A stretch of DNA of 7,020 nucleotides from Burkholderiales bacterium. GTDB taxonomy: Bacteria; Pseudomonadota; Gammaproteobacteria; Burkholderiales; Burkholderiaceae_D. The position numbers and the translations under genes were made by a program. A model generated the notes under the pieces. That model ran no database searches. It was not told the DNA's origin and saw nothing but the letters and a program-made list of their open reading frames with translations. The DNA lies in NCBI GenBank assembly GCA_005800405.1, contig SYFN01000079.1:1-7020 (forward strand). Reading direction: 5' to 3'. This document shows, in pieces, positions 1 to 6,911 of this stretch. How positions within the stretch are numbered: the first letter of the stretch is position 1; each line of letters begins with the position of its first letter.

Positions 1-459
1 AACGACGTTGAGCACCATCGGATAGTCGTACTTTTTGATGAGCTTGGCGACGCGGTTCTTCAAATCGAATGTCTTGGTGCTGGAGAGGAAGTCATTCATC
101 TCCTTGGTCGAATCCTGGAACGAAAGCTGAATGTGATCGAGCCCCAGATCTTTCATGCGCGAGATGCGCGCTTCCGTAAGACCAATACCCGAGGTAATGA
201 GGTTGGTGTAAAACCCCAGCTGGTGCGCCTCACCAATCAGCTCCTCAAGATCATCGCGTACCAGCGGCTCACCGCCTGAGAATCCCAGCTGAGCCGCACC
301 CAGCGCACGCGCCTGACGCAGAACGTCTTTCCATTCATTGGTCGTCAACTCTCTGCGATCCGCCGCATAATTCAGCGGGTTGTAACAGAAGACGCAATGG
401 AGCGGACATTTGTAGGTGATTTCGGCCAGCAGCCACAGCGGTGGCGGCACCTGCGTCAT
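1..459 (-). CDS. pqqE: PqqE, radical SAM PQQ synthase (partial, C-terminus off left edge)
   Basis: PqqE is the radical S-adenosylmethionine enzyme that, with PqqD, forms the Glu-Tyr carbon-carbon bond in the PqqA precursor peptide, the first step of PQQ synthesis. About 153 N-terminal residues are visible; the family is usually around 370-390. The N-terminus reads [20 protein letters not shown], and Cys18, Cys22 and Cys25 form the CX3CX2C site for the SAM-binding 4Fe-4S cluster. [11 protein letters not shown] segment is the GGE SAM-binding motif. The auxiliary SPASM cluster cysteines would lie beyond the edge. The ATG at 459 is chosen because it gives the normal PqqE N-terminus. It sits 19 bases after the pqqD stop and has no clear Shine-Dalgarno sequence, so coupling to pqqD is likely. 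An in-frame TTG overlapping the pqqD stop is a weaker alternative start. Confidence 0.96.
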   Translation of the reverse strand, partial: MTQVPPPLWLLAEITYKCPLHCVFCYNPLNYAADRRELTTNEWKDVLRQARALGAAQLGFSGGEPLVRDDLEELIGEAHQLGFYTNLITSGIGLTEARISRMKDLGLDHIQLSFQDSTKEMNDFLSSTKTFDLKNRVAKLIKKYDYPMVLNVV

Positions 460-478
460 TGTTGGGGTGGGTGTGATC

Positions 479-742
479 TCAGACAATCCAGCCTCGCTCG
501 GTTGCAATTTCAATAAATCCTGTGACATCTTTTTCCAGGCCTGTCGCATTGAAGGTTTGTTCAATGTCGTCGATGATGGCCTGCACATCACGCTCGCCAT
601 CGCAGCGCTTGAGAATTTCCCCCGCGCTCTGATTCAGCTTGACCATACCCTCCGGGTACAACAACACATAGGCACCCTGTGCTTCTTCCCATTGCATGCG
701 AAACAGGCGGGTAAGTTTCGGCTTTGCAGTCAGTTCACTCAT
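479..742 (-). CDS. pqqD: PqqD, PqqA peptide chaperone
   Basis: PqqD is a small cytoplasmic protein that binds the ribosomally made PqqA peptide and presents it to PqqE. Its fold is the RRE type (RiPP precursor recognition element). The 87 residues match the normal family length. The segment around residues 24-44 ([20 protein letters not shown]) is the typical PqqD core, followed by a helical region with a [13 protein letters not shown] stretch and an ending in GWIV. The gene starts 9 bases after the pqqC stop, with only a weak GAAAG upstream of the ATG, so translation is probably coupled. It is a separate gene here, not fused to pqqC or pqqE as in some bacteria. No key segment is missing. Confidence 0.97.
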   Translation of the reverse strand: MSELTAKPKLTRLFRMQWEEAQGAYVLLYPEGMVKLNQSAGEILKRCDGERDVQAIIDDIEQTFNATGLEKDVTGFIEIATERGWIV

Positions 743-751
743 CGTGTGCTT

Positions 752-1462
752 TCAGGGATAGACTTTTTCGATGGCATCCGAAATAGCCCACAAGACATCC
801 AGCTTGAATTGCAGGATTTCCAGCGCGCGCTCCTGCTGCTCACGCGTGGTGAAGTGTTCGAGCGTAACGGCCAGACCATGTTCGACATCACGCTCGGCGA
901 GCGTGACGCGGGTGCGAAAATAGGTAAGGCCCTCTTCCTTCACCCAGGGGTAATGCGTGGGCCAGTTCGCGAGGCGATCTTTGTGAATTTTGGGTGCAAA
1001 CATCTCGGTCAGTGATGAGCAAACCGCCTCTTGCCATGGGCGGCTGCGTGCGAAATTGACATAGGCATCAACCGCAAAGCGCACACCGGGCTCGACTTTT
1101 TTCAGCGACCACAAATCTTCACGGGAGATGCCGGTAGCTTCACCCAGACGCGTCCAGGCTTCGATACCACCGGGCTTGTCGCCATAGCCATCGTGATCAT
1201 GAATGCGATCTATCCACTTGCGACGCGTTTCGCGGTCGGGGCAGTTGGATATGATGGCCGCATCTTTGACGGGAATCATGACCTGATAATAAAAGCGATT
1301 GATTACCCAGCCGCGAATCTGATCAGGCGTGAGTTCGCCGTTATTCATCCGTATATTGAACGGATGATTGATGTGATAGCTCTTGCCTCTGGCGCGCAGA
1401 TTTTCCTCGAACTCTTCGCGGCTCCAGGGCATTTGCTCGGTCATGTTGGTGGGTGCGTTCAT
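752..1462 (-). CDS. pqqC: PqqC, pyrroloquinoline-quinone synthase
   Basis: PqqC is the cofactor-free oxidase that carries out the last step of PQQ synthesis: ring closure and eight-electron oxidation of the intermediate AHQQ, using O2. The protein has 236 residues, a normal length for this all-helical TenA-like family. The residues known to line the active site of the Klebsiella enzyme are all present at an offset of about six: Arg86, His90 (in IHDHDG), Glu153, His160 and Arg163 ([11 protein letters not shown]), Tyr181 and Arg185 (YFRTR), and Lys220. The enzyme therefore looks functional. Its ATG overlaps the pqqB stop as ATGA, and a GGAG sits 8 bases upstream inside pqqB, so the two are translationally coupled. 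An internal ATG at residue 7 is a possible alternative start. Confidence 0.98.
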   Translation of the reverse strand: MNAPTNMTEQMPWSREEFEENLRARGKSYHINHPFNIRMNNGELTPDQIRGWVINRFYYQVMIPVKDAAIISNCPDRETRRKWIDRIHDHDGYGDKPGGIEAWTRLGEATGISREDLWSLKKVEPGVRFAVDAYVNFARSRPWQEAVCSSLTEMFAPKIHKDRLANWPTHYPWVKEEGLTYFRTRVTLAERDVEHGLAVTLEHFTTREQQERALEILQFKLDVLWAISDAIEKVYP

Positions 1463-2391
1463 ACGTTGATCTCCATGCCATCAAATGCGACTTCAATGCC
1501 GTGCTTCGCAAGCGCTGCATGCTCGGCCGAGTCTTCGTTCAAAATCGGATTGGTGTTATTAATGTGGATAAGTACCTTGCGGCGCTGCCCCACGCTATCG
1601 AGTACTTCTATCATGCCGCCGGGGCCTGACAACTGCAAATGACCCATGTCCGCCGCTGTCTTTTGCGTCAGACCCAGGGTGATCATCTCGTCACCAGTCC
1701 AGACAGTGCCATCGACCAGTACGCAATCAGCTCTTTGCATCGCGTCGAGCACGTGCGGCTCGATCTCACCGAGACCAGGCGCATAAAACAGCGTCTTGCC
1801 AGTCTCGATATTTTCAATCAACAGACCATTGTTGTCGCCTGGCTGAGGATTGGCGCGGTGAGGTGAGTACGGTGGCGCCTTGCTTTTCAAAGGCAGCGGA
1901 TGAAAACGAATACCCACGATGCCCGGTACTTCAATCGGGGCAAACCGCGTCTTGTCTGCAGACAGTCCGGTGATTTCGTAATGCTCGACGCCACAATAGT
2001 GTGACAACACTTTGGCGAGTGGGAGTCCGTGATTAAGATCATCCCAGACCGAATCCGTACAATACAAATTGAGTTTCTTTCTTCCCTCGCGCAGCATCAG
2101 TAGCCCGGTGATGTGATCGATTTGCGCATCCATCACCACCACGGCAGTGATGCCTGAGTCACGTATAGCGCGCGCTGGCTGCAACGCAGGATTGGAGCGC
2201 AACTGAAAAAGAATGTCCGGTGATGCGTTAATCAACACCCAGTCTGTTCCATTCGCCGATACCGCGATCGATGATTGCGTACGTGCTTTGGCGTTGATAT
2301 TGCCTTTGCGTACGCCAGCGCAGTTGGTGCAATTGCAATTCCATTGCGGGAAACCACCTCCCGCAGCAGAACCTAAAACAAGAATTTTCAT
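1459..2391 (-). CDS. pqqB: PqqB, metallo-beta-lactamase-fold PQQ biosynthesis protein
   Basis: PqqB belongs to the metallo-beta-lactamase superfamily. It is reported to act as an iron-dependent hydroxylase on the excised Glu-Tyr diaminoacid, and an older proposal was a role in PQQ transport. The 310 residues match the family. The N-terminus [19 protein letters not shown] is canonical and fixes the start. Cys19, Cys21 and Cys24 (CNCTNC) are the structural zinc site. Asp92 and His93 in DAQIDH stand where other members of the superfamily have HxHxDH, which is the PqqB form of the metal site. His276 in IHINNTNP is a further conserved metal ligand region. It is the first recognisable gene of the operon. 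No purine-rich Shine-Dalgarno precedes its ATG; the 9 bases at 2399-2407 read TCACCTCCT on the coding strand. Confidence 0.98.
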   Translation of the reverse strand: MKILVLGSAAGGGFPQWNCNCTNCAGVRKGNINAKARTQSSIAVSANGTDWVLINASPDILFQLRSNPALQPARAIRDSGITAVVVMDAQIDHITGLLMLREGRKKLNLYCTDSVWDDLNHGLPLAKVLSHYCGVEHYEITGLSADKTRFAPIEVPGIVGIRFHPLPLKSKAPPYSPHRANPQPGDNNGLLIENIETGKTLFYAPGLGEIEPHVLDAMQRADCVLVDGTVWTGDEMITLGLTQKTAADMGHLQLSGPGGMIEVLDSVGQRRKVLIHINNTNPILNEDSAEHAALAKHGIEVAFDGMEINV

Positions 2392-2409
2392 GATTTTCAG
2401 GAGGTGAGG

Positions 2410-2547
2410 TTAATTGTTGTGCGTAGCCGGCAATGCACCATTTAGAACGCAAACGGCACGATCGATGCAAAGATTACGCATTGCCATCGCAGGAAAACGA
2501 AATGAAAAACCGCCTGAAACCATCAGCCCGGACAAGCAGGTGGGCAT
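2410..2547 (-). CDS. Hypothetical small ORF in the pqq leader, 45 codons
   Basis: This reading frame has a strong Shine-Dalgarno sequence (GAGAGGAG at 2554-2561), well spaced from the ATG at 2545-2547; an in-frame ATG at 2551-2553 lies too close to it. The product would be 45 residues, starting MPTCLSGLMVSGGFSFRFP and ending ATHNN, with its stop 18 bases before the pqqB ATG. It stands where pqqA is expected. A loose resemblance (GGFSFRF against the FGFEVTMY core of PqqA) exists, but the Glu and Tyr that become PQQ are not there, so it cannot be a working precursor. It may be a leader peptide, a decayed pqqA, or chance. No function is proposed. Confidence 0.25.
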   Translation of the reverse strand: MPTCLSGLMVSGGFSFRFPAMAMRNLCIDRAVCVLNGALPATHNN

Positions 2548-2656
2548 CGTCATCTCCTCTCGCCCCTTTGAAAACAGCGCTTTACGATCAAAGCGCCCGG
2601 TTTTTCGTGAAAATGCATTGGGGCGAAACTGGTCTCTTGTGTTATTTATGGGCCTC

Positions 2657-2662
2657 ATTCTA
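2657..2662 (-). promoter_or_regulatory. Possible -10 box for pqq operon
   Basis: On the minus strand these bases read TAGAAT, a five-of-six match to the sigma-70 -10 consensus. The -35 region at the expected spacing is T-rich (ATTTTT) and a poor match. Transcription from here would give a leader of about 260 bases ahead of pqqB that includes the 45-codon frame. This is a weak call made on position and one hexamer. Confidence 0.25.
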
Positions 2663-2687
2663 GCCCAAAGCACGCCCGGAAAAATCC

Positions 2688-3623
2688 ATGTCCGCGACAC
2701 CCTTCGACCAGCAAAACCTGCTCAGCGGCGATGGCCACACCCTTTTTGTAGCTCAGTACGGCCGCCCCGACGCACCAGCGACAGTGGTTCTTCACGGCGG
2801 CCCCGGCAGCGGTACGCAGCCCTCGGTGCTGGAGTGGTTCGACCTTGCGCTGCAGCGCGTCGTTCTGTTTGATCAGCGCGGTGCCGGGCAATCCCAACCG
2901 CAAGGCGAGATCATCAACAATGACAGCGCAAAACTGGTGGCCGATATCGAGATGATTCGCGAACGACTCGGCATTGAACGATGGATGGTGGTTGGTGGGT
3001 CATGGGGTGCAACGCTGGCACTGCTTTACGCTGCTAAGCACACACGTCGCATACGCGCGATGGTTTTGCGAGGAAGTTTTCTTGCCAGCCAGCGCGAACT
3101 CGACTGGTTCTTTCAATCGCTGCGCGCGATGGTGCCACTCGCATGGGAACAATTAACACTGGGCTGGCGTGATGATCAAAAACTGCAGGTACTCGCGACA
3201 CTCGGCAAGCATTTACTGCACGGGTCTGAACAAGAAGCCGAAGACGCCGCCACGCGCTGGGGTGCTTATGAAGAAGCCATCATGCAAGCGATGTCGGGCC
3301 AATGCACGCTGGCCGCCGTACCGTCAAAAGCCTCGGCGCGCGCGATAGGCAAATACCGTCTGCAAGCCCACTATCTTTTGAATGCATGCTTCACGAGCGA
3401 GGCTGATTTGCTAGGCGCTGCGCAAGCACTCGCCGACACACCAACCGTGATCGTGCACGGCAGCCATGATCTGGTCTGCCCTCCGGAAAACGCCGCGCGC
3501 CTGGCCAAGCGCATGACTCATGCGCGGCTGCATTGGGTGGCCCGCGGAGGTCACACACCAGCCGATCCCCTGATTGCAGCGGCGCTGCGGGAGGCAGTGC
3601 TGGAGCTACACCCATCACCTTGA
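2688..3623 (+). CDS. Alpha/beta hydrolase, proline iminopeptidase family (S33)
   Basis: This is a 311-residue serine hydrolase related to proline iminopeptidase (prolyl aminopeptidase), which removes N-terminal proline from peptides in the cytoplasm. The family signature HGGPG (residues 36-40, oxyanion region) is followed by FDQRGAGQS (61-69). The nucleophile elbow GGSWG has the catalytic Ser105, and Asp261 (HGSHDLVCP) and His289 (GGHTP) complete the triad. Length and order match the family. No signal peptide is visible. The start gives the typical short N-terminus and has a weak GGAAA about 4 bases upstream. It is divergent from the pqq operon and probably monocistronic, since its stop lies 5 bases before a convergent terminator. 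Adjacent pqq genes do not show a role in PQQ maturation, although some pqq loci carry peptidases. Specificity for proline is inferred from family; another peptidase or esterase activity is possible. Confidence 0.88.
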   Translation: MSATPFDQQNLLSGDGHTLFVAQYGRPDAPATVVLHGGPGSGTQPSVLEWFDLALQRVVLFDQRGAGQSQPQGEIINNDSAKLVADIEMIRERLGIERWMVVGGSWGATLALLYAAKHTRRIRAMVLRGSFLASQRELDWFFQSLRAMVPLAWEQLTLGWRDDQKLQVLATLGKHLLHGSEQEAEDAATRWGAYEEAIMQAMSGQCTLAAVPSKASARAIGKYRLQAHYLLNACFTSEADLLGAAQALADTPTVIVHGSHDLVCPPENAARLAKRMTHARLHWVARGGHTPADPLIAAALREAVLELHPSP

Positions 3624-3627
3624 AATG

Positions 3628-3661
3628 AAAAAACCGGTAACGAGCGATCGCTCGTACGGGT
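3628..3661 (-). terminator. Rho-independent terminator, minus strand
   Basis: The core is a perfect palindrome, ACGAGCGATCGCTCGT (3640-3655). It forms a stem with a GATC loop and extends outward by ACC/GGT pairing with one mismatch and one bulge. On the minus strand the stem is followed directly by six T residues (A run at 3628-3633). It lies downstream of the sigma-54 activator remnant and fits as that gene's original terminator. There is no T run on the plus-strand side, so any effect on the convergent hydrolase transcript would be incidental. Confidence 0.6.
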
Positions 3662-3679
3662 TGCAGTCGAACGCCGCTT

Positions 3680-4031
3680 TTATTTCTGCAGCTTGCGATA
3701 AATCGTGTTGCGTGACACGCCCAACGCACGTGCAGCCGCCGAGACGTTTCCGCGATGCTCATCAAGGGATTTTTGTATCGTCAGCAGCTCCACGTCTTCG
3801 AGCCGCACATTGCCGCCGGCCAGCACCGTTGTTACCTGGGTTTGCAGTGCGCAATCCGTCGTGATCGGAAGCTGACCGACATCATCGAGAAAATCCTCTG
3901 GCAGATGCTCAATTTTGACTTCACGCACGGATCCTGCCATGACGATCGCCGTGCGCAAAATTGGTCAACTGCCGGAAATTACCCGGTCAGCTATGGCGCT
4001 TGAACAAGGCCATCACCTGTTTTGTGCCATC
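3680..4031 (-). pseudogene. C-terminal remnant of an AcoR-like sigma-54-dependent activator
   Basis: The last 90 or so codons encode the end of an enhancer-binding activator: a linker LPEDFLDD, then a Fis-type helix-turn-helix (LDEHRGNVSAAARALGVSRNTIYRKLQK) at the C-terminus. Just upstream the homology continues in another frame as QVMALFKRHS, stop, PGNFRQLTN. This is the conserved HxWPGNxRQLxN segment at the end of the AAA+ domain. Two lesions are visible. The expected Trp codon is TGA (complement at 3987-3989), and the frame breaks near 3958-3963, where two bases appear missing between TN and LRTAIVMA. The Walker A, GAFTGA and N-terminal sensor regions, some three quarters or more of the gene, are absent. 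An intact frame of 92 codons from a TTG at 3958 would encode only the DNA-binding tail. I read it as a decayed gene, though the tail could in principle still be made. Confidence 0.82.
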
Positions 4032-4101
4032 CGCATTTTCTTGATGATGGACTCTTCATAGCCTGTGCGGTTCCAGAACTTGGGGGCGGTTAACACACAT
4101 G

Positions 4102-4118
4102 ATGTTGCGTCGCAACAT
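4102..4118. promoter_or_regulatory. Perfect palindrome, candidate operator
   Basis: ATGTTGCGTCGCAACAT is a perfect 8-base inverted repeat around one central base. It lies between the decayed activator and the acyl-CoA ligase, 124 bases before the ligase ATG and about 68 bases upstream of the start point predicted by the sigma-54 candidate. No T run follows, so a terminator is unlikely. Its TGTT...AACA form suits a dimeric regulator, either the lost activator or an unrelated repressor. Which protein binds cannot be told from the sequence. Confidence 0.5.
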
Positions 4119-4151
4119 TAAAACTTGTGGGATATTCATCTAAATGACTGC

Positions 4152-4167
4152 CGGCAAGCCACAAGCT
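4152..4167 (+). promoter_or_regulatory. Candidate sigma-54 (-24/-12) promoter for the ligase-liv operon
   Basis: The bases read CGGCAAG-CCAC-AAGCT. The invariant GG and GC have the required spacing (GG at 4153-4154, GC at 4165-4166), and GGCA-G matches the -24 element; the TT before GC is replaced by AA. It would start transcription near 4178, about 65 bases before the ligase ATG. A remnant of a sigma-54 activator next door supports the idea. A sigma-70-like TATGAT at 4171-4176 with a poor -35 (CTGCCG) is an alternative. Confidence 0.35.
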
Positions 4168-4242
4168 GGTTATGATTGCGCATAGCATCGGCGCAGCAGA
4201 CCATCAGCGCCGTCCACCCCCACCAAGAATGAAGAACAGCGC

Positions 4243-6198
4243 ATGGAGAGGCAAACTTCCGTAGCGGATACTTTTCCGCGTTTATTGCTTGAGCACGCGC
4301 GAGTACGCGCCGACAAGCCGGCGTTCCGGGAAAAGGATCTGGGTATCTGGCAAAGCACCAGCTGGTCAGAAGCCGCAGAGCATATACGCCAACTCGCTTG
4401 CGGCCTGGCTGCCTTGGGTTTTAAACGCGGGATGAATCTCGCCGTGATCGGTGACAACCGCCCTCGCTTGTATTGGGGCATGTCGGCGGCCCAATGTCTG
4501 GGGGGCGTTGCCGTTCCCTTGTATCAGGACGCACCTGCCGCCGATATGGCCTATGTGCTGGAAAACGCCAGCATCGATTTCGCCATCGTCGAAGATCAGG
4601 AGCAGGTCGACAAACTGCTTGAAATCCGGGAAACAGTGCCGGGCCTCTCGCACATTATTTATGACGACGGACGCGGCTTGCGCAACTATTGGCAATCAGG
4701 TCTGCACGCGTTTGAGCAAGTGCAGGCACTGGGACGCACCCACGCCGAGCATCACCCTTCATTTTTCATGGGCGAGGTTCATGCCGGACGGTCTGATGAC
4801 ATCGCCGTCATTCTTTATACATCCGGTACCACGGGCAAACCCAAGGGCGTCTGCCACTCCCATGCGGCGATGATTGCCACCAGCAAGACACTGATTGCAT
4901 TTGACGGACTCACGCCCGAAGACGAGGTATTGTGCTACCTGCCGTTGGCCTGGGTCGGCGATTTTCTGTATTCCTTTGCGATGTCGCATCTCACTGGCTT
5001 TTGCCTGAACTGTCCGGAGTCACCCGCAACGGTCACCAGCGATTTACGTGAAATTGGCCCAACGTATTATTTCGGACCGCCACGCATTTACGAAAACATT
5101 CTCACGCAGGTGATGATTCGCATCGAGGATGCCAGCGCCATCAAGCGCAGTATCTTCCACTACTTTATGCGGATTGCGCGTCGTGTAGGACTTAAACTTC
5201 TCGATAGCAAATCTAGTGTCTCGTTCAGCGACAGATTGCTGTATGCGCTCGGTGAATTGCTGGTGTACGGCCCACTGAAAAATGTACTGGGCATGTCACG
5301 CGTACGCGTTGCATATACAGGGGGCGAGGCAATTGGTCCCGATCTGTTCGATTTTTATCGCTCCATAGGCATCAATCTCAAACAGCTCTATGGCATGACT
5401 GAAACCTGCGTTACCGTGTGCATGCAGCGATCCGGCGATGTCAAACTTGATACTGTTGGGCGTCCTATGCAGGGTGTGGAGGTCAAGATTGCCGATAGCG
5501 GCGAGGTACTTGTGCGCTCGCCCGGTTTAATGATTGCGTACTACAAGAAGCCGGAAGATACCGCCGAAGCAATCGATAAAGACGGGTATTTTCATACGGG
5601 CGATGCAGGCTTTTTCGATAACGATGGTCACCTGAAAATCATCGACCGGGCCAAGGATGTGGGCAAGATGGCTGACGGCACATTGTTCGCACCGAAGTAC
5701 ATCGAAAACAAACTGAAATTCTTCCCATTCATCAAAGAAGCCGTAGCGTTCGGCGATGGTCGCAATGCATGCAACGCCTTCATCAACATTGACATGGAAG
5801 CTGTCGGCAACTGGGCTGAACGCCGCAATCTACCCTACACCGGCTACACCGACCTGGCTGCACAACCAGCGGTGTATGAACTGATCGCGGAATGCGTCGA
5901 AAAGGTCAATGCCGATCTTGCCGATGACGCATTGCTGGCAGGATCTCAGATTCATCGCTTCCTGATACTGCATAAAGAGCTCGATCCTGATGATGACGAG
6001 CTAACCCGCACGCGCAAGGTACGCCGCCGCTTCATCGCAGAAAAATATGCCGTACTGATTGATGCACTGTACGCCGGCAGCGCCCGTCAATACATCGAGA
6101 CGCAAGTGAAATTCGAGGATGGCCGTCAGGGTATGATCAGCGCCGATCTGGAAATTCGCGATGTCAAAACTTTTGCGCCGACGCGCAAGGCGGCATGA
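4243..6198 (+). CDS. AMP-dependent acyl-CoA ligase (long-chain fatty acid-CoA ligase type)
   Basis: This 651-residue enzyme of the ANL (adenylate-forming) superfamily activates a carboxylic acid with ATP to an acyl-adenylate and then transfers it to CoA. Motifs in order: phosphate-binding loop ILYTSGTTGKPKG (190-202), the YTGGEAIG segment (358-365), LYGMTET (382-388), GYFHTGD (448-454), the hinge-region IIDRAKDVGK (466-475), and LTRTRKVRRRFI (587-598), whose lysines include the likely C-terminal catalytic one. The length, longer than the roughly 550-residue acetyl/medium-chain enzymes, fits the long-chain or bubblegum-type branch. The substrate is not readable and could be a fatty, terpenoid or aromatic acid. 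The downstream livG overlaps by ATGA, so the enzyme is probably coupled to an ABC importer that may supply its substrate. The Shine-Dalgarno (GAAGAA) is weak. The gene shows no lesion. Confidence 0.93.
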   Translation: MERQTSVADTFPRLLLEHARVRADKPAFREKDLGIWQSTSWSEAAEHIRQLACGLAALGFKRGMNLAVIGDNRPRLYWGMSAAQCLGGVAVPLYQDAPAADMAYVLENASIDFAIVEDQEQVDKLLEIRETVPGLSHIIYDDGRGLRNYWQSGLHAFEQVQALGRTHAEHHPSFFMGEVHAGRSDDIAVILYTSGTTGKPKGVCHSHAAMIATSKTLIAFDGLTPEDEVLCYLPLAWVGDFLYSFAMSHLTGFCLNCPESPATVTSDLREIGPTYYFGPPRIYENILTQVMIRIEDASAIKRSIFHYFMRIARRVGLKLLDSKSSVSFSDRLLYALGELLVYGPLKNVLGMSRVRVAYTGGEAIGPDLFDFYRSIGINLKQLYGMTETCVTVCMQRSGDVKLDTVGRPMQGVEVKIADSGEVLVRSPGLMIAYYKKPEDTAEAIDKDGYFHTGDAGFFDNDGHLKIIDRAKDVGKMADGTLFAPKYIENKLKFFPFIKEAVAFGDGRNACNAFINIDMEAVGNWAERRNLPYTGYTDLAAQPAVYELIAECVEKVNADLADDALLAGSQIHRFLILHKELDPDDDELTRTRKVRRRFIAEKYAVLIDALYAGSARQYIETQVKFEDGRQGMISADLEIRDVKTFAPTRKAA

Positions 6199-6804
6199 TG
6201 AGCGAAAATTCCACGAATAGTCACCGGATAGGCGAGGTCATTCTAGACCTGCGCAGTATATCGCTCTCGTTTGGCGGAGTGCGCGCACTGACCGATATTT
6301 CATTCGATGTCCGCGAACACGAAGTTCGCGCCATTATCGGGCCCAATGGTGCTGGTAAAAGCTCCATGCTCAACGTGATTAATGGCGTATATCGGCCTCA
6401 GCAGGGTGAAATCATCTACCGCGGCGAGCATCGTCATGACATGGACACGCATGCAGCAGCCAAGAGTGGCATCGCACGTACCTTCCAGAACATTGCGCTG
6501 TTCAAAGGTATGACCGTTCTGGATAACATCATGACTGGCCGTAACCTCAAAATGCAGTCGAATTTTCTGCTGCAGGCGCTCTACATCGGTCCGGCTCGTC
6601 GTGAAGAAATCGAACATCGCAAAAAGGTCGAGGAGGTGATCGACTTCCTCGAGATTCAGCATATCCGCAAGACACCCGTCGGTCGCCTGCCCTACGGTCT
6701 GCAGAAGCGCGTCGAGCTGGGTCGGGCACTGGCTGCCGAGCCTAAAATTCTTTTGCTGGATGAACCCATGGCCGGCATGAACGTGGAAGAAAAGCAGGAT
6801 ATGG
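6195..6804 (+). pseudogene. livG: livG-type ABC transporter ATPase, truncated at a chimeric junction
   Basis: LivG is one of two cytoplasmic ATPases of the branched-chain amino acid-type (HAAT) ABC importers, which also carry other organic acids and amides. Seen in the first 204 residues: Walker A GPNGAGKSS (49-57), Q-loop ARTFQN (94-99), the signature-like LPYGLQKRVELGRAL (165-179), and Walker B ILLLDEP (185-191) with the D-loop region AGMN. Homology then stops at EEKQDMA. The normal continuation (RFILDVN..., then the H-loop IEHDM) is missing, so about 50 or more residues including the catalytic switch histidine are lost. The frame runs on to a stop at 6918-6920 through about 37 codons of unrelated sequence. 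The start overlaps the ligase stop (ATGA); a second in-frame ATG follows at 6198. As written the protein would not be a working ATPase. The remaining liv genes are not in the window. Confidence 0.88.
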
Positions 6805-6806
6805 CA
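6798..6806. other. Junction between livG and inverted ligI fragment
   Basis: The bases GATATGGCA fit both sides. Read rightward they encode the DMA of livG; read leftward they encode the CHI of the lactonase. To the left only livG homology is seen, to the right only lactonase homology on the opposite strand. This is what a join at 6-9 bases of microhomology looks like, either in the cell or during assembly. Confidence 0.75.
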
Positions 6807-6911
6807 GTGGACATCCACACTCCCCGGCGGCAACTGAAAGCGGGGCTTCGAGGGGCCGGCGTACCAGTCGAGCCAGCCGGGCGTCTTTTGAAATTCGGGA
6901 GTGGAAGACAT
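6801..6911 (-). pseudogene. ligI: 2-pyrone-4,6-dicarboxylate lactonase, N-terminal fragment
   Basis: The enzyme (LigI/PmdD, amidohydrolase superfamily) hydrolyses 2-pyrone-4,6-dicarboxylate to 4-oxalomesaconate in the protocatechuate 4,5-cleavage pathway used for lignin-derived aromatics. Only the first 37 codons are present, from the ATG at 6911. PSKPRFQLPPGSVDVHCH (20-37) matches the family's N-terminal PSKPR...PPGAxDAHCHVFGP block, including the two metal-binding histidines His35 and His37. The family has about 290-300 residues, so nearly 90 per cent is missing. Past residue 37 the frame stays open for a further 166 codons only because it runs antisense through livG; that part is not protein-like. 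The recognition rests on a short but characteristic segment. Confidence 0.78.

Larger units (their letters stand above)
2392..2687. other. Divergent intergenic region; pqqA not recognised
   Basis: This 296-base stretch separates pqqB (leftward) from the hydrolase gene (rightward), so it should hold both promoters. In most pqq operons it would also hold pqqA, a 22-30 codon gene with a Glu-X3-Tyr motif. I read the pqq coding strand in all three frames and found no peptide with that motif in a PqqA-like setting. What can be seen is a 45-codon frame with a good ribosome binding site (separate entry) and a possible minus-strand -10 box. No convincing promoter for the hydrolase was found. TTGGGG at 2618-2623 followed by GTTATT at 2641-2646 is a weak match. 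Confidence 0.6.

Noticed and set aside
416..1642. Two long plus-strand open frames (199 and 203 codons) opposite pqqC, pqqD and the end of pqqB
   Set aside because: They lie antisense to genes with conserved active-site residues, show no recognisable domain, and are expected by codon bias in this base composition.
2550..2612. 22-codon minus-strand frame starting MHFHEKPG as a pqqA candidate
   Set aside because: The length is right for PqqA, but it lacks the Glu-X3-Tyr motif and has no ribosome binding site.
2414..2872. Plus-strand 152-codon frame from a TTG at 2414, with a perfect AGGAGGTGA at 2399-2407 in front
   Set aside because: The ribosome-binding-like bases are attractive, but the frame overlaps the start of the well-supported hydrolase gene out of frame and its product has no recognisable features.
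3640..3655. ACGAGCGATCGCTCGT palindrome as an operator or repeat element
   Set aside because: The extended stem followed by a T run on the minus strand fits a terminator better, and I did not find another copy in the window.
4013..4090. Minus-strand frame reading KFWNRTGYEESIIKKMRMA just upstream of the activator remnant
   Set aside because: It looks somewhat protein-like and may be a further out-of-frame piece, but it has no start codon, overlaps the activator homology in another frame, and matches nothing I recognise.
4168..4179. GG...GC pair in CTGGTTATGATTGCG as a second sigma-54 promoter
   Set aside because: The spacing between GG and GC is two bases too short for sigma-54.
6300..6800. 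Minus-strand 203-codon open frame beyond the lactonase start
   Set aside because: Only its first 37 codons are lactonase-like; the other 166 run antisense through well-conserved livG motifs, so the long frame is a by-product of the junction.
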